Source: Lumbricus rubellus (taxonomy: Eukaryota > Annelida > Clitellata > Crassiclitellata > Lumbricidae). Taken from it: a DNA stretch of 64,000 nucleotides. Of the stretch, positions 12,301 to 24,400 are shown piece by piece. Where the stretch lies: the NCBI GenBank assembly GCA_945859605.1, contig OX243812.1, positions 46,637,657 to 46,701,656 of the forward strand, in the 5' to 3' direction. Made by a program: the position numbers and the translations under genes. The notes beneath the pieces are model-generated. The model was not told the DNA's origin, made no database searches, and was given only the letters and a program-made list of their open reading frames with translations. Positions within the stretch are counted from its first letter, which is position 1, and each line of letters begins with the position of its first letter.

Positions 12301-15300
12301 TACCAGAAATGTATTTGTAAATGTGTAACTGTTTTGCTTCTGTGGTTGTCAGATCTGAAAGTCGATTTAGATTTCCGACCATACCTCGGCAGTTTATACC
12401 AGAGCACCCTTGGACGTCTTAAAGCCACGGACATTGATCAGGAAGTTAAAGAGCGGGCCATTTCATGCATGTGAGTGTGCCGTTTACGCAGTTTTTCTTA
12501 GAGTTTTAATTTTATTTTTATATCTACTTGTTTATCTGCTGGTTGATACTAAAAAAGTTGTCTTTTTTGTTTGTTTAATCTTACCTGTTTTTTTACAGTC
12601 CATCAATTAATATTTGTTTTTCATAGTACTGTTGGTACATGTGTAAAGTTTGTGATTTGCATGATGCAGTGCAGTAGATGTGATGCTAAAGTTATGGAAT
12701 TGAACCTCAGTCGACGTTTTGAGACGTCTTACATAGGTCTAACCAGAAATATTTTAAGTCATTACATTTCGAGGCGCAGTTGTTGATGGCACTATTTACA
12801 TCGCCTTACGTTGTCTAATGTTATGAATGGAAATTATTTTGTTCAGGGCGCAGATCATCTGCAACCTTGGCGACGCTCTTGGCACTGAACTCAACACCTG
12901 TCTGCCAATCTTCCTTGAGAGGCTGAAGAATGAAATTACTCGACTGACTGCCGTGAAGTCTGTGACTTTAATTGCAGGGTAAGCTGAATAATTTGCATTG
13001 CATTTTGCATGTTCAGTGCATGTTTCATGATGCTTTATATAGTACCGTAATAAGTAATCATTTAATAACATTTGGTTTTTATAGGTTTCTTTTTATTTAA
13101 ATAGAGCTCTTCATGTAAGTATTATGATGAGGATGATATTCAGTAAATTCAATGTCAGATTAGTGAATATTGTCAAATTATAATTAAGCCTGAACTGTTC
13201 TACGAGGTACTGTTAAGATAGGATGTTTTTTTCTGTTGTAGATCTCCTCTGCAAATTAATCTGAGTCCGATCCTGAATGAGTGTGTGCCAGTCCTAGCAT
13301 CTTTCCTCCGCAAAAACCACCGTGCACTCAGGCTGAGCACACTGCAGTGTCTTGATGTGCTTGTCAAAAACTATGGTGAGTGTTCACTGTTCACTATGTT
13401 TTGTAATATACAAGTGAAAAATACACACAGCAGAAATGCTGAACATGCAAAGGGGGGAGTTGCAGGGAAACCTTTTTCGTGCTTTGATTTGACATATGGA
13501 AGAGTTTTGTCACTGCAGTTCTAATAAGAGATTTGCATTAAATGCCATTAACAGAAAATAGAATTCAAGGTGCTCTGTAGGCAGTATTCATTCATTCATT
13601 CATTATTAGAATTTATATAGCGCCTCTTCAAGAAACTACTCAGAGGCGCTCCCAGCCCAGCCACGACCAAAGAAAAAAGATTTAAGAGACTTGAGAAATA
13701 GAGATTGACTGGTCAGATGGAGGAGATGGAGGTTTGAGGGGAGGTCATTCCAGATTGACGGTCCCACAACCGAGAAGGCTCGGTGCTGTCTGGTAGCTAA
13801 GCGAGCCCGTGGAACGAGCAGTTGTCCCTTCGCAGCGGAGCGAAGGGCCCGACGCGCTTCGATCAGCGATGATAAAGTTAATTAGCAATTAAAAACTCAA
13901 TTAACAATCAGTGCTTTTATAGATGTGTAATTAGGTTGCTGAATGGACTATCAGCACAAAGGACCTGACTACCATTAAGATAAGAATTTCTTGTGTCATT
14001 TTTTAAAATTATCTGTTCCTTTCATTCACTGATAGCCTGAACTGTTCTATCTGAATCAGTTTGAGATGCAGTTTAACTTAAGTCAGATTCTTTAGATTTG
14101 TTCGATAGCCATGTTTTAATCAGCATCTTTGAGACATAGGCTATATTTTAATGGTGATAAAAAAATTAATGTACATGTATCCCTGACTACTGCCATATCA
14201 GTACTTTCCATGTCTCTGATAACCTCAAATTTTGTGTAAAGAAATGGAAAAAATGTACTGGGTACTTGCAATGTTTTTGTTGAGCGTAAATTATGCCACT
14301 GACAGTTCTAAAAAAATGTTAGAGTATGGCATAGCCATTAATATACTAAAAGGTATAAATATAACTTTTGGGCTATCATTGTTGTCTTTTCCAGGTCAGA
14401 GCATGTCAACTGTCATGTTTGATGAAATAATGAAAGAATTGTCATCACTGATCAGTGAAAATGACTTGCACGTTTCTCAGGTAGATTTATAATTTAATTT
14501 TGCATTCTTTCAGTTTTTGTATACGCTGGTACTATCCATTATTTTAAACAGGTGTGTTGCTTTTTATTTAAATGACACATCAAGTGCCTAAGTGGCCTAT
14601 CACCGTCTCAGTAAGGATTTGATTACCAGAATGTTGTGGGTAGCGGTTACTTAATACTTATTATCCAGAACAGAGGTGTCAATCCTTTTTACTGGTAATA
14701 TTTCCAGTATGTGGCAGACCAGAGTGACATGTGTGATGAAAGTGAATTTTCTTATCTTTGTTGTTGAGCTGAATTATTTATTAAACAAAGTATTTATAAT
14801 TTCAAAGCATCAATGTTGAAATTGCATAAACTTTTATTCAGCATTATTTCTCAAGCTAAATTTGATTACCATACTTTTCTATTGCAACCTTCATAACATG
14901 TCTGAAATACTAGACCAAATTGAATTGATCAGGGTTTCCATAGGGCCTGGAAAACCTGGAAAGTCATGAAAATAGGCGTGAAAGCTTCTGGGCCTGGAAA
15001 ACCTGGGAAACAGGTGTCTTCCTGCAAATCATGAAATTTGATTTTCAGCTAGGTTGTGCACATATGATACAAGGATAAATCATTATACCCTTGGCAGTGC
15101 TGAAATAAAATATTTCAGTAGATTGGCTTTGTTTGATTCATTGTAGCTTTCACTGGCGCTTCTGAGCTCAATCTGTCAGATTAGCCAGACATCAGTTGCA
15201 GGCGTCAGCAAAGACATATTACCTCAGATTCTTGTTCTGATCCGATCTCCTCTGCTTCAAGGTCTGATTTCATGTCAACTTACATGGCAATTAATTATCA

Positions 15301-18300
15301 TGTTAGGTGTTCTGTATCATATCAAGAAATTTTGCAAGCATCAAAAGTTATTCTTTTATCAATGAACTATTGATATCATAGATTTTTTCGCATGTTGATT
15401 TGCTAAATTATATTATTGCTTGGCAGTTTTTTGATGGTTAATGAAGTTGCAGCATGTCCTTAATGCTTGGTTGCAAGGTGGACAATAATGGACATGCATT
15501 GGTCCAGGCATAGTAGGAAGAATTGAACGTGTGCACTGTGGTGCACTCTGGTACGAAGCATTTGACACATTGATTCATGCAGATCATAGCTGTGGTGCTC
15601 CTTTACGTGCTGTGTAATGTACTGGGTTATGATACAATGGATATTCATTGTTTGTCTTGTCTAGGTACTGCACTTCAGGCAATGATGGATTTCTTTCAAG
15701 CTCTTGTCACCTCTGGCAATAGCGATGTTGGCTTTCGTGAACTCTATCAGGTAGGTTATCATCAAATACACGTTTCTCACTCTGGCCTAGCACTGTAAAA
15801 CAGTGAAATTGCTGTGTGAGTGTTTGTATATCTTTCATCAATGATTGATGAACCGTCAATAGCAGATCATTAACACCACTGATCGTGATTTGCACCACGA
15901 TCTTGTCATGTCTATGATTTCCTGATTTCAGACGACAGGCAGAGCTTTTCTTGGTCCGACACAAGGCGTGCAAGTTGACTGATTAAGAGCATTCACTATT
16001 TCTCTTATGAATTTGGTTGTTACTTTTATTTAATTTGAAGAAATGCAAAAGGTGTGCTCGGTTGTACTGTTAAAAAGACATCAAGCTGTGCTTAAGAAAA
16101 AACGGATGCTCTGGTCGATTCAAGGTCAGTGACCAACATTGGTGTTCAACCATGATGCATGAAATGGAATCTGGTAATATTGCTCGAGTATAGTCTCAGT
16201 GAAGAAGTTTAGAAGATGAATCATGAACATGATGCATGTTATTATTTGTTTTTCGTCTAGATGCTTGTTAAGCCAGTCTATCGCCCAGATCAGTCAATCC
16301 ATATGCACAAACAGGTTCGTTACGGTTTTCTTTCAAGAGAGCAATTACATGTAGCACATCTTATTACCTTGTAAGACTGGTTTTTCTATGTGTGACAGAA
16401 ATATAGCCTGCTTTTTGCTGAATTCTGTATTTAATCCGATTGATTGATCAGTGCTAATTTTTCTTTTGGTCTAAAGTACTAACTGAGTAGGTTTTATTTT
16501 ATGTGTGTTTTGATGCAATTTGTTTTAAACCATGTAGCCTAAGAAAAAACCTGACTGTCTGCCATCTTTTTGATGTATTGACTTATTATTTGAAAATTTA
16601 TTCAAGGGTTTTCTATGATAAAGAATTAAAGAGGTTGCCAAAACAGGTTACTCTTGGTATGTTAATGAAACAAGCAATTGTTTTGATAATAAATATTGCA
16701 TTTTTTGGTATTTATATCGGTGTAAGATTTTATTGATTGTCTTGATTGTTTGTGTTTGAATTTGCAGGCTTTTCATTCGTTTGCCAAGTGTATTGCAGCA
16801 CTGGCCATCAGTTGCCCAAAGCAGTGCAATGCTGTTGTTGTGCAATTCATTTCTGACATTAAGGTAAGTTTTATTTTCATCATACAATGTCATGCATAAT
16901 TTTCTTTATTATAGCCAGGCTCTGAAATTGATTTATCTTGTACCACAACAATTGTTAACCTCCTTAGCGTTACATTACTTTCCGGAAAAACTTGTCAGAA
17001 ACGTTACATTTATTTACGGTTATACTATGTATGTATGTAAGTATGCATGTATGCATATGTATGTATGCATGCATGTATGTATTTATGTGTATATATGTAT
17101 ACATGTAGGTATGTACGTAGGTATATATTTATGGAAGCATGTATATATGTGTGTATGTATGTATGTATGTATGAGCATATATGTATTTATGCATGTATGT
17201 ATATATTTACGTATGTATGTATGTATGTATGTATGTACATATGTATGTATATATGTATGTATGAATAGGCCTATATATGTATTTATGCATGTATATATAT
17301 GTTTATGTATATATGTATTTATGTATATATGTATATACGTATGTATGCATGTAGGAATATATGTTTGTATGTATGTATGAATATATATGTATTTATGCAT
17401 ATGTACGCATATACGCGTGCAGCACGTACTTCATTAGATGCATCACCCTTCGATTCCGTCTAATATTCGTTATCCCGAGTAAGATGCGTGATTAACCCTA
17501 CCGAATGCAATACTAGTCCAGATCCCGAGTGTCACTCGGGATTAAACGTTTTTGCATAAAATTCCCTCCCCGAGTACTACTCGGGATTAACGCTAAGGAG
17601 GTTAAACAATGTTCATTGCATTTGATTCCTGTTGCATTTTGACTCTGTGCAGGAAGCATTACGATCCTAGATGAAGCCTCATCTCTTGAAATAGTTGCTG
17701 GATAGTTGGCAATAGGAGAGCATGCATACTTCAAATTTTCTTAAGCTTTCTAGATATGCAATTTGTAAAGCATTGACGTGTAACTGGGTGCGGTGTGTCA
17801 CCTGGATTTGTCTTTTATAATTAAACAAAGATCATCAGCAATGACCAGCTACTGGCAAAATATATGTTTATTTTTCAACTATTTTTGACACTTTAATATC
17901 GAGAAAGTACTAGAAGCAACTGATAATGCAATACAGCTTGTCATTAAGTTGTTAGGATATACTTTGAAAGCTAGTGCTTAGGTGCTACATTGCTTGATTT
18001 GCATCACGTGGTTTGTTGAATGCAGACTCCATCAGCCACTGACAATATTCGGCTTCTGTGCCTGCTCACACTTGGAGAAATTGGAAAGCACATGTAAGTC
18101 TATCTTGCTGCACGGCTCTATTCACTGTGCATCTTTTGTTGTAGAGTTTAAATGGACTGATAGCTTAGTTTTATAAATTCTAGAGTGGGAAACTGGTACT
18201 TTGGGAAAAGGCCATTTTTTAAGACACAGAGGGAAACAAGGTCAAACAGGACTTGTTATGTCATTCCAGAACTAAGGGGCTTAAGGTAATGTTGTGACAA

Positions 18301-21300
18301 AAATTATTTTTGCCTTGTCACCTTGTGCTTTCAGTTCGTTGAACTCTAGCGATCGTTAAGGCCAGCCTTCTCCATTGCTTTCTTTCTGATGTCGCTTCTC
18401 TTAGTTGTTCCAGATTCATTCCTGTTGTTTCTTGAACATCGTCCAACCACCTTTTCCTTGGTCGCCCTTGTTTTCTCCTTCCTTCACCGCATGCCAGCAT
18501 CATATCTTTCTCCAAACCATTTGAACGCATAACATGACCAAAGAAAACCAACTTTCTTCTTAGCACTGTTTGTTGTAACGACTCATCCATATCGATACCA
18601 ATTTCTGTGCGCACCCACTCATTTGTTCTTTTTTCTTTCCAAGATATTCTCTGCATCTTCCTCCAAATCCACATCTCACATGCGTTAATCTTTTTATTCA
18701 TTATCTTGGTCATTGTCCATGTCTCACATCCATATAGTACTGTTGGTATTATCAAAGCCCTCACCAGTCTTTTTTTCGTATCTGTACTCACATGCCTATC
18801 CTTCCATATTTTTTCCAATCCATTCATTGCAGTTTTTCCTATTGCCACCCTACGTTTTATTTCCGTATCGCACTTGCCCTCTTTTTCTATTACAGATCCT
18901 AAAAACGTAAAGCTTGAAACCACCTCCAATTCCTCTCCGTCTATCACAAAATTGTCTGCCCCAACTGTTGTCATAATCTTTGTCTTCTTTATGTTGAAAT
19001 AAAGACCAGCTTTTTCGCTTTCACTCTTTAGTCTTTTTATTAGTAGTAACAAATCTGCTTTTTTCCCTGCTAATAATGTAGTATCGTCAGCGTATCTCAA
19101 GTTACTCAGTAATCTTCCTGCTATCCTTATTCCCTCTTTTCCCTCCTCCATTTCAGCCAACCTCATTATCCTTTCCGCGTACAGGTTAAATAAGACTGGA
19201 GACAAGATGCAACCCTGTCTCACTCCTTTCCTTATTTTAAAACTATCTGTATCTCCAAATTCTGTTCTTATCACCGCTATCTGGTCTTCATACAATCCTT
19301 TAAGTAGTGATATCAAATGTTTCGGTATTCCCATCTCAATCAAAGTTTTCCACATCAATTCATGGTTAATGCAATCAAAAGCCTTGCCATGTCACTTACT
19401 TTAAATGAGTACATCCTTTTTGCTATCCTATGTATTCGTATAACTGTGCCTATTTAAATACCATAAATAATTGCAACAACCATTTAAATTTTCATAGTAC
19501 ACATCAGGCAGCGTAATTTTTCATCTTGTTCTTGTTTGAAGCAAAGATTAAGCTTGCGAATTCATGTAAACACTGAGGCAGATGTAAAGAAGATGTGTCC
19601 AGGTATAGAAAATTAACTTGCTGAGTAGAATCATAATTTGTGACACTTATAATGAATTTTTTTTATTTGCATCAGAGACCTGAGTGAGACTCCAGAACTG
19701 CAAGGAGTCATCCTAGACTCATTCTCATCTCCCAACGAAGAGGTCAAATCTGCCGCCTCCTACGCTCTTGGTAAGCTCAGTTTCACTTTTGTCATTGCCT
19801 TTTAGTTAAATTTTCAGCAAGTCATTGTAGTTCTGAATAAAGGATAATTGATGCATTTTGAGAATGTGATACATCAATGTTGCTTTTGTTCAGTTTCAGT
19901 GCTATTTGAAGTGGTATGTTTGTGTTAAAAGGTGTGTGAATTACAAGTCAAATTGAAAATATACATGCATTGTTATGCAGAAATAATTCCATCTCCATTT
20001 AATGATGCACTTAAATTCAGTGAAAGTTTGTCATCTAAGTGAGATTTTAGATTCTTTGTTAAAGATTAGAGTTTGTATTATTTAGTCTTCGTACCATGAT
20101 TTGCTATTAATCCATTGAGCTGTTCTTTGTATATTTGTTTGCATTGATCTTTGCTAATATTAGCCAAAATATACTGGGAACATTATCACCATTATTTATA
20201 TATAGACATCTCTGTCAGCACAAGTAATTTTTAGCATTTCAAATTGGTTATTTGCTATCGCTATAGAAATGTTGAAAATGTTATATTACAGGAAACGTCA
20301 GTGTTGGAAATCTTCCCAAACTTCTGCCATTTGTTCTTCAGGAGATTGATCGCCAGCCAAAGAGGCAGTACCTGTTGCTGCATTCACTCAAAGAGGTACA
20401 AGAGAACAAAATAACCTTTCTGGTTTCAGGACAGCCATATTTTTTTACAATTACACAGACTTAGAGCAATCCTGCTTTCAGAGTTTGCCTGTCTCATCTT
20501 CAATCTTCTTTTGTGGCTTTCTGAAGTTTTTGTTATGAGTAATTATATAGCAGTCTTATGAAGAGCTGGCTTTGTGATTTATAATGCCTTTATGTTAATT
20601 AATAATTTATTGTTGATATTCATAATTTCCTTTAGACATCTTGATATTTTAAAGTTGTGTGGCTGCTAGATTTTTGTCTAGGATCTTTTCAATGTACACT
20701 TGTGGAATCTGTTTCGATAAGAATGTATAATAAATTTTTCATAAACTAATTTATTTTAAATGAAGCAGTATAACACTTTAATTTATTAAACATTCTTATC
20801 AAAACAGATTCCACGATAGTTTCCTTTTATTTCCATTCACTAACTTTGGCGCTGCTCAGCCTCTGATCTGATGCTTATGCCTTTCGTGTGTGGGTGACAG
20901 TTTATGCTTGAAATCAACGAATCAATTCAGTTGGTGTATATATGATGATGATGATCCCGTTTAGCTAGCCTGGAGGGCTAGCCAATGGGGATGAAGTGTT
21001 AGCGACTTCATTTTCAAGGCCTCGGCATATGAGGGCGGTGGCCAATCCTCTCCCTCGCCATCTCATCATCCACTGACCGTGAGGTCAGTGTACTCATCAT
21101 AGCTGAGTCGGCTAGGGGGTGCTTGTGGAACAGAAATCTCGTTACAAATTTCTGCCCCGGCGGGGAATTGAACCCCCAACCTCTTGGTCGACAGTCCAGC
21201 GTGCTAACCACTGTACTACCGAGCACCCCCGGTGTATATATATATATATATATATATTTGATTTTTCAGATCATCAGCTGCCAGTCAGTCAACAGCAATG

Positions 21301-21384
21301 CAGTAGAAGTTCTGAGGCCTAACATGCAATCAATCTGGTAAACATTTCTTTCTAATTGTATTGATGTTGGTAATCTATTTCAAC

Positions 21385-21454
<70 letters not shown>

Positions 21455-24400
21455 GTGCTGATAAACAATTTCGTCTTGTATTAATTTGTTGGTAAATGTT
21501 TCTATTTATAATAACCTTAACAAACTGGCATGAAATCGTAAAGTATTTTTATTTGTGTCAGTGATGATAAACGATAAAATGAATTTTTTTTAATTTATGT
21601 GTTTTGAATGCTAACAGAGGCATTTTTTATAAAGTGATTCAACTATGTGATTGTGTAATGTTGTTTAATTATGTAATTTGTGGATTATGTAATTAATCAG
21701 TTTATCTTGCAAGTTATGCAAGCCACAACAGAGTTGATTTGTTTGATCTTTTCACGAATTTATAAAAAAAATTGAAGCATGCTTCATTTTTTCATATTTC
21801 AAGTACGGAAGGTCTGCATTGTAGGCATATTGTACACGCTATTGTATGCTACATATATTTATGTAACTAGATATTTATATATAGCCTTTTAAACATATCA
21901 AAAGTGCTGAAGTGTGTCTGTCTGCCATTGGTGCTACTTACAGCATACTGAAAGTGTGTTTTGGACTGTCCTTGGTAAAGCTAAGATGTTGGATTGTTCC
22001 AGGCGGACAAGCTAGATGTTTATCGTTTAAGTTAGACATTTCTTTGAGAACTGCTAGTGGAAGTTGGAACTACAGATATATATATATTTCTGGAACTAAA
22101 ATTATTTCTAAATTGCAAGTTGAACTGGAACAAGAATAAAAGTCATTTTAAGGGGCAACTAAAACAAGAACAAAGATGGCAACTTTGGAATTGAATAAGA
22201 ATAGGAACAGAAATTAATGTTGTGTCTAAAATAACACTGCATGCAAGGAACTTGGAGAAACTGTTGTATAAATACACACAGGGAGTTGCTGATAAAGAAT
22301 TGTGAATGTCCAGAGGAAGGAACGCGCAATGTTGTAGCCGAATGCCTTGGAAAGCTGACTCTGATCAACCCTGTTGAATTGCTGCCAAAGCTGAAGAGCT
22401 ATCTGGGACGGCACTCATCAATGACCAGGAGTACTGTCATCTCGGCCATCAAATTCACCATTTCTGACCAGGTGTGACAATCACTTTATTGTATTGTGAT
22501 CTTTAAGGAACATGTTTAACTGGGTCTAGTTCTCACAACTGATTCTGCCTCATGCCTGAAACAGAGAGGCTCACTGATCTTTTATTACAATAGTGGAAGA
22601 ATTTTAGGAAAATCGACTCAACAAATTATTACAAGTTAGAGACTTGGTAGAGTTGTTAAGTAGACACCACTGATGAAAATACCAAAAGTCCCCATAAATC
22701 CGAGCTGTGCTCGAGCCGCCATCTTGGAAAATGGCGGCCCATATTTTGTTTTTTGGTAATAACTCAAGAACCATCAGAGCTACAAAGAAATATAAAATGG
22801 CAAAAATGATCCTCATTTAAAGACAATCAAGTTTGTTATATAACATTTGTTTCTAGGATTAAAAATAAAAAAGTTACAAATGGTAAAGTAGTCATCATTA
22901 TGTGTATCAATGCGACATACAAAGTTTTATGGCGGGAAGAACATATGGAAATACTGTGCTGCGAATGATGATTTAAGATCAACCTAAACCTAGTCCTAAC
23001 ATTTTAATTTTTGATCCTAGAAACAAATGTTGTATACCAAACTTCTTTGCCTTTTAATGAGGATCATTTTTGGTGTTTCACATTGCTTTGTAGCTGTGAC
23101 GGTTCTGGAGTTATTGCCACAAAACCGACTTTAGGCCGCCATTTTCCAAGATGGCGGCTCGAGCACAGCTCGGATTTATGGGGACTTTTGGTATTTTCAT
23201 CAGTGGAGTGTACTTAACAACTCTGCCAAGTCTCTAACTTGTAATAATTTGTTGAGTCGATTGATGATTTTTCAGCTAAAATTCTTCTACTACAAGCTTG
23301 TTATTGCATAGTTTGTTTGACACGGACTTGTTCTTTGCATCCAATTAAATAAATTTGAGCTCTTTATGTACAAACCTAAAAACTGGAATACATTGACCGT
23401 AGGCTCAAGGAAGAGTGAGTTTTATGTTACATTCATGAGTGGTAATGAAGAGCAAAGTTAAGATTTTTATAGACCTGATTTGACTGTGTATTCTAAAAAT
23501 GCACCATTTAAGATTTTTGGTTCAAAAAAATTTATCTGGGGCAAGTTCACCAGACTAGGCCCTCTTCCGGACCTCTGCTCCATTTTGCTCAAGAACTTTC
23601 AGCACCTTGATCAGCTACTTGCTCTGAAATATTGCACTGACCTGCCATTAAAATAGGGTTTGACATCCCTGGGCTAAACAAAACATTAATTACACGATTC
23701 TTTGAGTTGATATGACTTAAAATCAGTCATCTAACAGGATTGTTGTGTTGAATTATTGTTTTGGACTTGATTTTGACTGTGTATTTCTTTCAGCCGCAGG
23801 CAATTGACCCCCTTCTGCGCCAGAACATGGGCAGTTTCCTAGAGGCGCTGCATGATGAAGACCTCAATGTTCGCCGTGTTGCGCTCGTTGCTTTTAACTC
23901 GGCAGCTCACAACAAGCCATCGCTCATCCGTGACTTGCTCCAGACAGTTCTGCCTCACCTATACCGCGAGACTAAAGTGCGAGTAAGTGTGCACAGTCTT
24001 GGCCGCAAGAGTGTTCTGATTTTGCTTAGAGCATCATCAGTTTGTTGATGTTTCTATAGATTATAGAGTCAAAGTATAATTTCTCTGTTCCAGCTTAAAA
24101 TAATTTTATGCTTTTCTAAATAGATTGCAGTTGGCGATATAAAAAAATTCGTAGTACATAGAGCCAAACTGATGTTTGGCAAGACCTGAAGCACGTCTCA
24201 AACTCTGCTTTGACAGGACTTCTTTGTAAGTTATCTTGCATTGCCTATAAAGTTAGTTTGGACATTAATATGATATGTGTTATTACTGTTCCCAGCATTA
24301 CTATGTTTAAAATTGTGATGATGATGACTTCTTTTCTTCTGTCATAATGATGTTACTTTGTTGAATTGTTGTGTCATTGTTCATTTTATTCATCTGAAAA

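Noticed and set aside
17047..17400. Long open frames on both strands made of Met/Tyr/Val/Cys or Tyr/Ile/His
   Set aside because: They are translations of the TGTA microsatellite; no codon structure or family likeness.
21165..21230. Possible genuine tRNA gene on the minus strand
   Set aside because: A and B boxes are present, but the acceptor stem does not close and the sequence continues into a SINE body with an ATC tail.
23530..23670. GGGTTTGACATCCCTGGG, resembling a hAT end (and GAGGTGTCAATCC near 14670)
   Set aside because: Only single ends are visible, with no partner end or target duplication, so not called as elements.
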